NCBI GenBank assembly: GCA_000469685.2 | Contig: LS997562.1 | Location: forward strand, 17,831,813 to 17,895,812 | Direction: 5' to 3' | From: Haemonchus contortus | Taxonomy: Eukaryota; Nematoda; Chromadorea; Rhabditida; Trichostrongylidae | DNA: 64,000 nt | Position numbers and translations under genes: made by a program | The notes under the pieces: generated by a model | What the model saw: the letters and a program-made list of their open reading frames with translations, nothing else | Databases searched by the model: none | Told to the model about the DNA's origin: nothing | Shown: positions 1 to 9,799 of the stretch, piece after piece | Position numbering within the stretch: position 1 is the first letter of the stretch | Layout of the letters: every line of letters starts with the position of its first letter

Positions 1-54
1 TTTTGAAGCAATGAATACAGGTCTTCAACTGGTAGATCCCTGCTTATGGCATGC

Positions 55-126
55 AGCAGCGTGGCGCAGTGGAAGCGTGCTGGGCCCATAACCCAGAGGT
101 CGGTGGATCGAAACCACTCGCTGCTA
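55..126 (+). tRNA. Initiator tRNA-Met (CAU), copy 1
   Basis: The 72-nt cloverleaf folds completely. The acceptor stem is AGCAGCG/CGCTGCT with discriminator A. The D stem is GCGC/GCGT. The anticodon stem is CTGGG/CCCAG with loop CCCATAA, giving anticodon CAT. The T stem is GGTGG/CCACT with one wobble pair. Three features mark an initiator rather than an elongator: the A1:T72 end pair, three G:C pairs next to the anticodon loop, and the T-loop ATCGAAA, which lacks the usual TTC. The sequence closely matches the metazoan initiator tRNA as I know it. It would deliver the first methionine through eIF2. Internal A and B boxes are present and a T-run follows at once. Confidence 0.97.
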
Positions 127-196
127 ATTTTTTTCTTTATAAAATTTGAGCAATGAATACAGGTCTTCAACTGGTAGATCCCTGCTTATGGCATGC

Positions 197-268
197 AGCA
201 GCGTGGCGCAGTGGAAGCGTGCTGGGCCCATAACCCAGAGGTCGGTGGATCGAAACCACTCGCTGCTA
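197..268 (+). tRNA. Initiator tRNA-Met (CAU), copy 2
   Basis: Identical to copy 1. Confidence 0.96.
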
Positions 269-338
269 ATTTTTTTCTTTATAAAATTTGAGCAATGAAT
301 ACAGGTCTTCAACTGGTAGATCCCTGCTTATGGCATGC

Positions 339-410
339 AGCAGCGTGGCGCAGTGGAAGCGTGCTGGGCCCATAACCCAGAGGTCGGTGGATCGAAACCA
401 CTCGCTGCTA
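339..410 (+). tRNA. Initiator tRNA-Met (CAU), copy 3
   Basis: Identical to copy 1. Confidence 0.96.
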
Positions 411-480
411 ATTTTTTTCTTTATAAAATTTGAGCAATGAATACAGGTCTTCAACTGGTAGATCCCTGCTTATGGCATGC

Positions 481-552
481 AGCAGCGTGGCGCAGTGGAA
501 GCGTGCTGGGCCCATAACCCAGAGGTCGGTGGATCGAAACCACTCGCTGCTA
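481..552 (+). tRNA. Initiator tRNA-Met (CAU), copy 4
   Basis: Identical to copy 1. Confidence 0.96.
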
Positions 553-622
553 ATTTTTTTCTTTATAAAATTTGAGCAATGAATACAGGTCTTCAACTGG
601 TAGATCCCTGCTTATGGCATGC

Positions 623-694
623 AGCAGCGTGGCGCAGTGGAAGCGTGCTGGGCCCATAACCCAGAGGTCGGTGGATCGAAACCACTCGCTGCTA
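623..694 (+). tRNA. Initiator tRNA-Met (CAU), copy 5
   Basis: Identical to copy 1. Confidence 0.96.
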
Positions 695-764
695 ATTTTT
701 TTCTTTATAAAATTTGAGCAATGAATACAGGTCTTCAACTGGTAGATCCCTGCTTATGGCATGC

Positions 765-836
765 AGCAGCGTGGCGCAGTGGAAGCGTGCTGGGCCCATA
801 ACCCAGAGGTCGGTGGATCGAAACCACTCGCTGCTA
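765..836 (+). tRNA. Initiator tRNA-Met (CAU), copy 6
   Basis: Identical to copy 1. Confidence 0.96.
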
Positions 837-906
837 ATTTTTTTCTTTATAAAATTTGAGCAATGAATACAGGTCTTCAACTGGTAGATCCCTGCTTATG
901 GCATGC

Positions 907-978
907 AGCAGCGTGGCGCAGTGGAAGCGTGCTGGGCCCATAACCCAGAGGTCGGTGGATCGAAACCACTCGCTGCTA
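907..978 (+). tRNA. Initiator tRNA-Met (CAU), copy 7
   Basis: Identical to copy 1. Confidence 0.96.
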
Positions 979-1048
979 ATTTTTTTCTTTATAAAATTTG
1001 AGCAATGAATACAGGTCTTCAACTGGTAGATCCCTGCTTATGGCATGC

Positions 1049-1120
1049 AGCAGCGTGGCGCAGTGGAAGCGTGCTGGGCCCATAACCCAGAGGTCGGTGG
1101 ATCGAAACCACTCGCTGCTA
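1049..1120 (+). tRNA. Initiator tRNA-Met (CAU), copy 8
   Basis: Identical to copy 1. Confidence 0.96.
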
Positions 1121-1190
1121 ATTTTTTTCTTTATAAAATTTGAGCAATGAATACAGGTCTTCAACTGGTAGATCCCTGCTTATGGCATGC

Positions 1191-1262
1191 AGCAGCGTGG
1201 CGCAGTGGAAGCGTGCTGGGCCCATAACCCAGAGGTCGGTGGATCGAAACCACTCGCTGCTA
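1191..1262 (+). tRNA. Initiator tRNA-Met (CAU), copy 9
   Basis: The tRNA is identical to copy 1. The spacer after it has lost one A (TATAAATTTG in place of TATAAAATTTG). Confidence 0.96.
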
Positions 1263-1331
1263 ATTTTTTTCTTTATAAATTTGAGCAATGAATACAGGTC
1301 TTCAACTGGTAGATCCCTGCTTATGGCATGC

Positions 1332-1403
1332 AGCAGCGTGGCGCAGTGGAAGCGTGCTGGGCCCATAACCCAGAGGTCGGTGGATCGAAACCACTCGCTG
1401 CTA
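1332..1403 (+). tRNA. Initiator tRNA-Met (CAU), copy 10
   Basis: Identical to copy 1. It begins 141 bp after the previous copy. Confidence 0.96.
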
Positions 1404-1473
1404 ATTTTTTTCTTTATAAAATTTGAGCAATGAATACAGGTCTTCAACTGGTAGATCCCTGCTTATGGCATGC

Positions 1474-1545
1474 AGCAGCGTGGCGCAGTGGAAGCGTGCT
1501 GGGCCCATAACCCAGAGGTCGGTGGATCGAAACCACTCGCTGCTA
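1474..1545 (+). tRNA. Initiator tRNA-Met (CAU), copy 11
   Basis: Identical to copy 1. Confidence 0.96.
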
Positions 1546-1615
1546 ATTTTTTTCTTTATAAAATTTGAGCAATGAATACAGGTCTTCAACTGGTAGATCC
1601 CTGCTTATGGCATGC

Positions 1616-1687
1616 AGCAGCGTGGCGCAGTGGAAGCGTGCTGGGCCCATAACCCAGAGGTCGGTGGATCGAAACCACTCGCTGCTA
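1616..1687 (+). tRNA. Initiator tRNA-Met (CAU), copy 12
   Basis: Identical to copy 1. Confidence 0.96.
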
Positions 1688-1757
1688 ATTTTTTTCTTTA
1701 TAAAATTTGAGCAATGAATACAGGTCTTCAACTGGTAGATCCCTGCTTATGGCATGC

Positions 1758-1829
1758 AGCAGCGTGGCGCAGTGGAAGCGTGCTGGGCCCATAACCCAGA
1801 GGTCGGTGGATCGAAACCACTCGCTGCTA
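1758..1829 (+). tRNA. Initiator tRNA-Met (CAU), copy 13
   Basis: Identical to copy 1. Confidence 0.96.
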
Positions 1830-1899
1830 ATTTTTTTCTTTATAAAATTTGAGCAATGAATACAGGTCTTCAACTGGTAGATCCCTGCTTATGGCATGC

Positions 1900-1971
1900 A
1901 GCAGCGTGGCGCAGTGGAAGCGTGCTGGGCCCATAACCCAGAGGTCGGTGGATCGAAACCACTCGCTGCTA
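1900..1971 (+). tRNA. Initiator tRNA-Met (CAU), copy 14
   Basis: Identical to copy 1. Confidence 0.96.
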
Positions 1972-2041
1972 ATTTTTTTCTTTATAAAATTTGAGCAATG
2001 AATACAGGTCTTCAACTGGTAGATCCCTGCTTATGGCATGC

Positions 2042-2113
2042 AGCAGCGTGGCGCAGTGGAAGCGTGCTGGGCCCATAACCCAGAGGTCGGTGGATCGAAA
2101 CCACTCGCTGCTA
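2042..2113 (+). tRNA. Initiator tRNA-Met (CAU), copy 15
   Basis: Identical to copy 1. Confidence 0.96.
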
Positions 2114-2183
2114 ATTTTTTTCTTTATAAAATTTGAGCAATGAATACAGGTCTTCAACTGGTAGATCCCTGCTTATGGCATGC

Positions 2184-2255
2184 AGCAGCGTGGCGCAGTG
2201 GAAGCGTGCTGGGCCCATAACCCAGAGGTCGGTGGATCGAAACCACTCGCTGCTA
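2184..2255 (+). tRNA. Initiator tRNA-Met (CAU), copy 16
   Basis: Identical to copy 1. Confidence 0.96.
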
Positions 2256-2325
2256 ATTTTTTTCTTTATAAAATTTGAGCAATGAATACAGGTCTTCAAC
2301 TGGTAGATCCCTGCTTATGGCATGC

Positions 2326-2397
2326 AGCAGCGTGGCGCAGTGGAAGCGTGCTGGGCCCATAACCCAGAGGTCGGTGGATCGAAACCACTCGCTGCTA
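2326..2397 (+). tRNA. Initiator tRNA-Met (CAU), copy 17
   Basis: Identical to copy 1. Confidence 0.96.
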
Positions 2398-2467
2398 ATT
2401 TTTTTCTTTATAAAATTTGAGCAATGAATACAGGTCTTCAACTGGTAGATCCCTGCTTATGGCATGC

Positions 2468-2539
2468 AGCAGCGTGGCGCAGTGGAAGCGTGCTGGGCCC
2501 ATAACCCAGAGGTCGGTGGATCGAAACCACTCGCTGCTA
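2468..2539 (+). tRNA. Initiator tRNA-Met (CAU), copy 18
   Basis: Identical to copy 1. Confidence 0.96.
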
Positions 2540-2609
2540 ATTTTTTTCTTTATAAAATTTGAGCAATGAATACAGGTCTTCAACTGGTAGATCCCTGCTT
2601 ATGGCATGC

Positions 2610-2681
2610 AGCAGCGTGGCGCAGTGGAAGCGTGCTGGGCCCATAACCCAGAGGTCGGTGGATCGAAACCACTCGCTGCTA
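2610..2681 (+). tRNA. Initiator tRNA-Met (CAU), copy 19
   Basis: Identical to copy 1. Confidence 0.96.
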
Positions 2682-2751
2682 ATTTTTTTCTTTATAAAAT
2701 TTGAGCAATGAATACAGGTCTTCAACTGGTAGATCCCTGCTTATGGCATGC

Positions 2752-2823
2752 AGCAGCGTGGCGCAGTGGAAGCGTGCTGGGCCCATAACCCAGAGGTCGG
2801 TGGATCGAAACCACTCGCTGCTA
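2752..2823 (+). tRNA. Initiator tRNA-Met (CAU), copy 20
   Basis: Identical to copy 1. Confidence 0.96.
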
Positions 2824-2893
2824 ATTTTTTTCTTTATAAAATTTGAGCAATGAATACAGGTCTTCAACTGGTAGATCCCTGCTTATGGCATGC

Positions 2894-2965
2894 AGCAGCG
2901 TGGCGCAGTGGAAGCGTGCTGGGCCCATAACCCAGAGGTCGGTGGATCGAAACCACTCGCTGCTA
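2894..2965 (+). tRNA. Initiator tRNA-Met (CAU), copy 21
   Basis: Identical to copy 1. Confidence 0.96.
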
Positions 2966-3035
2966 ATTTTTTTCTTTATAAAATTTGAGCAATGAATACA
3001 GGTCTTCAACTGGTAGATCCCTGCTTATGGCATGC

Positions 3036-3107
3036 AGCAGCGTGGCGCAGTGGAAGCTTGCTGGGCCCATAACCCAGAGGTCGGTGGATCGAAACCACTC
3101 GCTGCTA
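3036..3107 (+). tRNA. Initiator tRNA-Met (CAU), copy 22, D-stem variant
   Basis: G to T at 3058 removes the G of the C11:G24 pair in the D stem. This probably weakens folding, so the copy may be non-functional. Confidence 0.9.
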
Positions 3108-3177
3108 ATTTTTTTCTTTATAAAATTTGAGCAATGAATACAGGTCTTCAACTGGTAGATCCCTGCTTATGGCATGC

Positions 3178-3249
3178 AGCAGCGTGGCGCAGTGGAAGCG
3201 TGCTGGGCCCATAACCCAGAGGTCGGTGGATCGAAACCACTCGCTGCTA
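3178..3249 (+). tRNA. Initiator tRNA-Met (CAU), copy 23
   Basis: The tRNA is identical to copy 1. The T-run after it is one base longer (8 T), which makes the next repeat step 143 bp. Confidence 0.96.
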
Positions 3250-3320
3250 ATTTTTTTTCTTTATAAAATTTGAGCAATGAATACAGGTCTTCAACTGGTA
3301 GATCCCTGCTTATGGCATGC

Positions 3321-3392
3321 AGCAGCGTGGCGCAGTGGAAGCGTGCTGGGCCCATAACCCAGAGGTCGGTGGATCGAAACCACTCGCTGCTA
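3321..3392 (+). tRNA. Initiator tRNA-Met (CAU), copy 24
   Basis: Identical to copy 1. Confidence 0.96.
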
Positions 3393-3462
3393 ATTTTTTT
3401 CTTTATAAAATTTGAGCAATGAATACAGGTCTTCAACTGGTAGATCCCTGCTTATGGCATGC

Positions 3463-3534
3463 AGCAGCGTGGCGCAGTGGAGGCGTGCTGGGCCCATAAC
3501 CCAGAGGTCGGTGGATCGAAACCACTCGCTGCTA
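3463..3534 (+). tRNA. Initiator tRNA-Met (CAU), copy 25, D-loop variant
   Basis: A to G at 3482 changes the last D-loop base (conserved A21). The base after the discriminator A is T rather than A, so the terminator T-run begins directly at the tRNA end. It is the last complete copy. Confidence 0.92.
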
Positions 3535-3604
3535 TTTTTTTTCTTTATAAAATTTGAGCAATGAATACAGGTCTTCAACTGGTAGATCCCTGCTTATGGC
3601 ATGC

Positions 3605-3623
3605 AGCAGCGTGGCGCAGTGGA
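3605..3623 (+). pseudogene. Truncated 26th initiator tRNA copy at the array edge
   Basis: Only the first 19 bases of the tRNA are present (acceptor 5' strand and part of the D arm). Unrelated sequence then follows, which fixes the right boundary of the array. Confidence 0.9.
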
Positions 3624-4093
3624 TCGCTGGTCCGTAAATCAAGATCATCAATGACTCGAGTAGGTATGCCTTAGATTCCTGCTGAGTAGCGGGTTTCTAA
3701 CTATTGCAAAGTACCTGTGTAACTCTCATGGACGAATAATGAGTTTTGCAGTGCTACCGAGTAGTTGAAACGAGCTTTCCGATTATTCTCAGTTGCGCTG
3801 TGAACAGTTTTCATGACGTAGGTCATGAATGATGTTAAATCAGGAGTTTGATAAGCCTGCAAGGAAATAATAAATAATAATAGGGAGCGCTCGAAACGAG
3901 TTTGTAAAAATTTTCATCAGAACGACAAAAAACAGAAATAAAAACGGAATTAAAGAATAGGCATGAATTTTCTAATGCAATTGGTCCCATTTTTGACGTG
4001 CACTCCTATTGAGAACTTTCACTCGAGAATGTAGTTGCATCTTAGAAGCGTATGTGATCCATACATTTATTCTTGTTGAGCAGCCTGTACAAC
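3624..4093. other. Intergenic DNA right of the tRNA array
   Basis: AT-rich sequence with no convincing ORF, RNA gene or repeat. Confidence 0.5.
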
Positions 4094-4339
4094 TCAGTAC
4101 TCTTTTTCACAAAGATCTGTCCAGTACCGATTGACTGATCTCAGAGGGACGGAAGGCTTGCTTGGCCTGGGCGTGTACCGATCCGACATTCGACTCCGGG
4201 CCATGCGCATGGTACTGTACTCAACTTCCCACCACTGCCACTCCTCAGATTTTCGGTAGCTGTACAAACTGTTGGGCGGTTTGTTTAACGGAAGCCGCAA
4301 CCGGAGAAGTTCAAAAGGTGATCCAGCCAGTTTGGTTTC
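4094..4339 (-). CDS. Candidate last coding exon (cytoplasmic-tail-like), minus strand
   Basis: An open frame begins after a possible acceptor (GGTAG, exon from 4339 in phase 0) and ends at TGA, 4094-4096; it would encode 81 residues. It is rich in aromatic and basic residues (a WQWWEVEY stretch, then several Arg, Ser, Pro and Tyr), as a cytoplasmic tail might be. Its phase fits the last exon of the gene fragment at 5839-7512 (donor in phase 0), so it could be that gene's 3' end. No transmembrane exon was found between them. This could also be a chance frame. Confidence 0.3.
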   Translation of the reverse strand, partial: ETKLAGSPFELLRLRLPLNKPPNSLYSYRKSEEWQWWEVEYSTMRMARSRMSDRYTPRPSKPSVPLRSVNRYWTDLCEKEY

Positions 4340-4482
4340 CTACCGAACGGCTTTCTATTCAGCTTTTATGTTGCACCTCCTGCTATTGTTAGCACACCTA
4401 GACAGGTCGGTTTCTACTTTCTACAAAACCCATTCCACAAAAATTGGGCTTCTAATACATTAATGTTATAAAACTTTTTTAA

Positions 4483-5018
4483 CACGTTGACGACGATGTC
4501 GGTCAATGGTGACCGACAGTACTGTAAGTCACCCAAGTGAAGAAATTCTCGGGTTTTTTTGTTTCATATTTCACATTTACTTATTTACTCACTAACTTTG
4601 GCGTCGACCCATGATCCTTCAAAATCTAAGGTTTTTATGGAAATAATAAGTATCGAGTCAGGAGTCATACATCATACAGATAACCATTAAAATTTTAATT
4701 CCTTCTAACAATTGACGCCTTACCTCTAATCTTGTTTCCGCCAAACCTTTAAATAGTGCCTCCTATGAATGTTCACCAATCAAAGCTTCATACACCGAAA
4801 TGGTCTACAAAGCCCCATGTTTTGGAAAATTCATCTAAATTCTAACAGAACACAAGTTTTTCTTTTGTTTCTAGGAGTTTTTACTTGTTTCACACGAATA
4901 ATAGCATATTACTTATGAATACAGTGAACTCAATTTGGTTTCTGCTCCGTGGGACCATTTCTGCCGATGGTGACCGACGATTAGTCAGCGCTTTCAAACG
5001 GTCTCGTCGTCAACGTGT
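4483..5018. mobile_element. TTAA-flanked MITE, possibly piggyBac-derived
   Basis: Inverted ends CACGTTGACGACGA (14 bp, perfect) enclose 536 bp. Both ends are flanked by TTAA (4479-4482 and 5019-5022), the target signature of piggyBac elements. A subterminal hairpin (GTCGGTC...GACCGAC, 4499-4518) follows the left end, and a related GGTGACCGACG lies near the right end. No transposase frame is present, so it would be non-autonomous. The superfamily rests on the TTAA duplication alone. Confidence 0.6.
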
Positions 5019-5086
5019 TAAAACCTGCTGCCAAGATGTTAAATAAGTTGTTATCAACTTACGTTTCGGCGTAATCGTTTTTCAGT

Positions 5087-5500
5087 TTGCGTTTGGCGTT
5101 TTTTTTTTTTGGAGAGACTGGACGACCCATCTGCGTTAGGGTTAAGGAACATCTAGAGGGCTTAAATCGAGCAAGGGTGGATACCTCCTTGGGTGCTCAT
5201 CGAGTAGAGTCCCATAAAGGTGCGGTGTTTGGAATTACAGTTAGGATCCTATTGCCTGAACCCCTCACTTGGGCGCGAAAGGCACTTGAGGCATTTTTCA
5301 TCAGCGCCAAGTCCCCAAAAATGAATAGGAAGGAGGAGTGCCTGGCCGTAGCTAATGAACTCGCGCCTTTCTCTGACCTCTGTGGGTTTCGTTTTGTTTG
5401 CAGCAGGTTTTAAAAAAGTTTCATAACAGTAAGGCAAAGCTATGCCAAGATTCATCGAGAGTCGAACATGGATGCTTCTAATACATATCAGAAGCAGTCC
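5087..5500 (+). pseudogene. Penelope-like element fragment: GIY-YIG end joined to a second copy's start
   Basis: The frame at 5110-5412 encodes the end of a PLE GIY-YIG endonuclease: [18 protein letters not shown], then MNRKEECLAVANELAPF, closely matching the intact PLEs at 30.6-36.7 kb. The first part of GIY-YIG (the GIY strand) is missing. About 30 bp after the stop comes ATGCCAAGATT and a stretch matching the start of the same ORF (MPR, then SRTW), so the remnant comes from a tandemly arranged copy with a partial terminal repeat. It lies between the exons of the minus-strand gene. Confidence 0.8.
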
Positions 5501-5838
5501 TTACACTACTCGCGAGGTATTATTCCACGCATTGTTTCCATCGGTGGTGTAGCGCCAAATGGCACATACGCATGATTGGACATTGTATCTCGGATTGGCT
5601 ACCACTCAGGTCAGCAAGGCCTCCCACCGATCGGGCTCGACTAGTAGGTATTAGACTCGTCTGGAGAATAGAATCGCTGACTTGTACATCGGTTGGTCAC
5701 CTTGAGTCATTGCATATGCATAATACGCATTCAAAACGCCACTACGCTCCTGAATGGAAGTCAAATGCAGGGCTGCATCTCGAAACAGCCGACAGACTTT
5801 ATTGATGCCACTTTGATCGGAACATTAGAAGAACTCAC

Positions 5839-7512
5839 AGCATTGGGGTTTTCAAAGGGAAAAATATTGGCCAGATAAGACGTATAGTAGCCGGGGTTCT
5901 CTGTTAAGTAGGAAACGAGGTAGTCTAGTATGTTGTTCGGATAAATAAACACATTATCGACGGTGCTTCTGAAATATTGTGAATTGTGGTGGTTATGGAA
6001 CTGGATGAGATCAAATAGCAAGCTATATCACACCCTTCAATATTGTTAGTGTCCTTTACGTTCCTGGCTATAATGGCGAAGGTCCTTTTCAGCGGCAGGA
6101 CCTCTACCAAAGGGCTGTCCTTGAGCTCAGAAGAACATTTTGCTGAAAGAGAAAAGTTCCAACATTACTATGCAGCATTGAGCTCTGGTTCTCTAACTTC
6201 TGGATCGAATAAAAAAAAATTCTCACGGCTTTCATCAAGTGTAGCCAGTTGCTGACCACTCAGACGGTTCATTCGATTGTCCTTAGAGATACGCACTAAA
6301 AGACAAATACTAAATCCAGATGGAATGGAATGACGCTATGGAACCTTACCTTCATTTGAGCATAAGAACGGCACGGCTGAACCTTTTCCATCTGGTGACA
6401 CCACCTGAGATATACTTAATAGTCTATGAACGCAGCAAGAATTATTTTTATTTATTTATCTTTAACCGAACGAGTACCCATGCGCAAAATTGTAAACATC
6501 GACTCTACTACTTACTTAGGAGAGTATAGAGATAGGTCTAGAGATATTGGATGCTAGAATTTATTCTCAACTTACCGACAAAACCCCATAACTGGATTCC
6601 TTGCACTCTACCGTACCCAAAGATACGGAAAATTGACAGTCTGAACGTTCGATTACGTCTGGAGTGAACTGTATGCCAGCTGACATAATCACCGATAGAT
6701 TCTCCGTGACAGGAGTGTTTCCATTCAGAACTCGTGCCACGACCGTTCGCTGAGCGCCTGAATGGAGAATAGAGTGGTTTGGTGCAGCACTAATTTGCTC
6801 AGCCTTCTTGAGGATAGTTGCAAAACGAACTTAAAGTCGTATATACACATTTGGATTTGGACGAGTTCCACCTTAAAAGACGAGTGGGATGACCTGTGTT
6901 CTTCGGGTGCCGGAACTTCTCCCCGAATTCCCACGGCAAGCGGCAGGAGTCGCGCAGCGGCCACCCTTTCCTTGCGCTGGGAACTCAAACCTTTCCCTTC
7001 AAAGCGCGCAACTGCGCGCAATCGGGTGCGGTGAACGCGACACCGTTTCCGGGGATAAGGTACCGGACCCGTGTTCTTTGAGCGAAAAGGGAATTTGGTT
7101 CTGATACATATATGGGCAACACGCGAAAAATAGCTAATTGAGCAACCCTTCGCTTTTTCTGCATCCTTTTCATAATATTTTCTGAAGGTTACTGCAACGT
7201 ACAGTACAGTAACCAGTAAGTAGTTACAGTATAGCGATTGAAATAAAAGATGTTTTTCTGGCGCCCTGGGCTGGAGTTTCCTGCACGGAATCTTAGTTGG
7301 AACAAATCAGTAAATAACAGTAGACTAATGACAACAAATATACTCCGAACATACCAATGGTCCCGTAAGGCGCTGATGCGTCAACAGTGTCGGAGGAGCT
7401 CACGGCTACGAATGTATTGAGAACAGAAGGCGACAAAACCTGCACGTTGAAATCAGAAGCAGATCCTGTGTATTGAAGAGTGAAGTTTGTCTTTCCGCTC
7501 CTCTCCTGTGCA
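5839..7512 (-). CDS. Five-exon chain of a secreted or surface protein (3' part of a minus-strand gene)
   Basis: Five exons, transcribed right to left, have clean splice sites and matching phases: 7355-7512, 6576-6757, 6350-6404, 6034-6142 and 5839-5968. Each acceptor ends in AG and each donor starts with GT. The joined product is about 209 residues with no stop. It alternates beta-strand-like stretches (GKTNFTLQYTGSASDF, TVVARVLNGNTPVTE) with a few cysteines, as in extracellular domains, and continues to a segment rich in Tyr and Asn. I do not recognise the family. The first exon starts in phase 2, so more upstream exons exist; the EGF/VWA-like exons at 13.9-21.7 kb on the same strand are the likely 5' part, although their last donor is phase 0 and at least one linking exon was not found. 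Confidence 0.7.
6905..7075 (+). repeat. GC-rich dispersed repeat, copy in intron
   Basis: About 170 bp starting GGAACTTCTCCCCGAATTCC matches, in reverse orientation, 40968-41165. The two copies share blocks such as CTTTCCCTTCA. It lies in the intron between exons 6576-6757 and 7355-7512. The short plus-strand frames here are incidental. Confidence 0.6.
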
Positions 7513-8989
7513 CTGCAAGCCAGATTATTTCTTCAAAGAATGATAAACTTGCATTAATGACGCTCACTGACGCTTTTTTCAGAAAGGGGAATGCTTTGGG
7601 ACCGGGAATCCAAACTTTTCTCTGAGAACAGTCGAGGAAGTAGCGAGTTTGGGACCACTTGACTGTCCTTCGGAATAAGTTTCTACCAAGTTTTTCAGAA
7701 AAATCCTGTTCTGCTTGCAATTCTTAAAACAAACTAGATCTTGTACAGCACCATAGGGAGGTAACCTTGATGATCCAACAAAAATACACCCCTCACCCTC
7801 CCTGAGGGAACGAAATGTGAACAGACATTCTACGAAGGGTGGATTTATTCCACCAATTGGATCGCCAGGCTTACGTCGACCCCTCGTCATCTTCGTGTAA
7901 AGCTATTCTGCCGCTCATGGCTTTCCAAGTTTGGACACTCTGCTTCAAAGAACAGCATACTGTTACCCAATATGAACGCCTCAAGTTGAAATTGAATTAT
8001 CTTGATTACCCCACCCCTTGTGGGCGGAGTCGAGTCGTGTCACCTGCCATCAGCGTACGTACGTATACGGTCACATGTAACCCCCCTAGAATTCGAAAAC
8101 TTTGCCCAAATCGAAAATTTCGCTAACCCCTCCCCCATGAAAACGTAATCCAGTCATGCCACTTCCCATCAGTGTACTAATGTTGTTGCCTGTACTCCTA
8201 CTAAATTTGAACGGTTTAGGTATCGAACCAAGTGCAGGAGATCCAGGAACGCTGGGCAAAACAACACAGTTGGTGGAACTCGAGAAGCTTCAAAATCGAT
8301 TATTAAGGCCAATCTTGGCTATCACCGATTATTATGTGTTTGGGCTTCTGAGATAAATACTAGTAGTACGAAGATGTGCAAAATATGGAAAAAAAACTAT
8401 TGAAGAAGAGATTGCGAGGCGTGAGGACCTCGCCGAAACCAGAGTAACGGAAGGAGCAGAAGATGCCGTAGATAGAAGTGTAGACAGTTGACAAGGATAG
8501 CGGACCCTGCGACGGCGTGGGGTTCACGCTAGGGAGAAGAAGAAGTGTACCTGTATAACTTCCAGAAACCGGTGTCTTGCTCCAACGTGAGCCCATTTGG
8601 TGGCGTTGGAAAAGTAATATCTTCAGCTTAAATAGAAATAAGGAGCTCCGGATAAGTTCGACCATACCACTCAAAGGCTGTTTAGAATTAGTGATAGCAA
8701 AATGGACTAACGTTCGATTCCCAGTGATCTGAACGCTATGTAGAACTTGCTTCTTCCAACAGTGTAGTGAAATGGCTGAACTGTTTTCGCTGGTCTTACT
8801 GCCACAGGTGCGTAGTTGTTTGAGATGAAATTTATAATCTGGGAGATTGCCTGAATTAGCAGGAGATAAATCCCACTGATCGGTAAGATAACGGTACTGA
8901 AACTATTGAGTTAAGTAGGATAGGTTTCGGGTCTTTTCAGTGAACAACGAGTATTGGCTGTTCAGTTGAATTTGAAAAATTCTGAGTAG
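7513..8989. other. Probable intron sequence without recognised content
   Basis: No supported exon, RNA or transposon coding region was seen. The open frames on both strands are short and lack domain similarity. A missing exon linking the two blocks of the minus-strand gene could lie here or further right. Confidence 0.4.
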
Positions 8990-9430
8990 GTAGGATGAAT
9001 TCGAGGGCCCTGCGGCCTGGTTAGGGAGTTATAAAGGAGCAAAGATTGGCCCGTCCGTATGTATCCTCGGACGAGTTTCACCGGCATTATAAAGGGTGCA
9101 CCGATCACAAGGGAATCGATGTAGGAGCTTTTAACAACTTGTAATGACCCGTAGCGACAGTGAAAGACAGTTCTGTACAGTTCTGGCTTGATGTAGTCAG
9201 CTCTTTGTGCAATTGCAATAAATGAAATCTCGTCCGAATCCCCATTCCATGTTACTTCCGTCATGGCAGTCTCGTCCAACCCTCATTTTCCCTACTTTTT
9301 AGGAGCCATATTTTTCTCCAAATCAGGAAATTCTCTCGCTTTTTTCACTATCGATGAACTATTCCCAATCTTTACTTCCGCTTTTCGAATAGAAACGGGT
9401 ACCTCAAAATTATCGTGAGCTGGGCTTCCA
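8990..9430 (+). repeat. Dispersed repeat, copy A
   Basis: Matches 11380-11780 on the same strand over about 400 bp (shared blocks include CAGTTCTGGCTTGA and TTCCGTCATGG), and matches 27880-28135 in reverse. The block appears to end near CGTGAGCTGGGC; in the other copies this end reads GTGAACTGTGC. No coding capacity, so probably a non-autonomous element. Confidence 0.65.
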
Positions 9431-9586
9431 GGTTTTGTAGATCACCTTAGGAGCCGAAGAAGATGGTATTAGTGCTCGCTAGGAAAATTGATGACGGCTA
9501 TTAAGTGGTATAGTGTATCATCGTGTCACTGAAGAATCGTGACTTTGAGAAATCTAATGGAGAAGATCGAGTTTCAGTTCAGGCCA

Positions 9587-9670
9587 GTTCACACCTCCGC
9601 TCAATCGCCTGTGGTGGGACTTTGCTTTATTGGTTGACTGCCGACCTCTCAGAATTAGCTGTGCTAATAG
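9587..9670 (+). repeat. Solo copy of the 58.7/59.9-kb inverted-repeat arm
   Basis: The segment with CGCCTGTGG, then TTGGTTGACTGCCGACCTCTC matches the arms of the inverted-repeat element at 58749-59918. Confidence 0.5.
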
Positions 9671-9799
9671 TGATTCTACAAAAATCACAAAACTATAATA
9701 CAAATCAATTTAACAGATTATCATTCGTTATGAATTAGCAAGGTGGAATGCGCAAAGCCAAAATCATGTCATTGTAAAACACAATGGCTCTTGAAGGTA

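Larger units (their letters stand above)
1..3623 (+). repeat. Tandem array of 142-bp units, each with an initiator tRNA-Met gene
   Basis: Near-identical head-to-tail units of 142 bp fill this stretch. Each holds a 72-nt tRNA followed two bases later by a T-run (usually 7 T, then CTTT), which fits an RNA polymerase III terminator, and about 70 bp of constant spacer. There are 25 complete tRNA copies. Unit length departs from 142 only by single-base slips: 141 bp between the copies at 1191 and 1332, and 143 bp between those at 3178 and 3321. Substitutions inside the tRNA occur only near the right edge (copies at 3036 and 3463). The last unit breaks off at 3623. The first bases of the window differ slightly from the repeat, so either the array starts here or its left unit is divergent. 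Short minus-strand frames recur in every unit and are by-products of the repeat. Confidence 0.97.

Noticed and set aside
124..3578. Repeated 62-residue minus-strand frames (and longer ones at 1118-1447 and 3167-3436)
   Set aside because: They are antisense to the tRNA units and recur only because the DNA repeats. Frame length changes simply follow the 1-bp slips.
1..3623. CRISPR-like array
   Set aside because: There are no short repeats with unique spacers; the whole 142-bp unit is constant and holds a tRNA.
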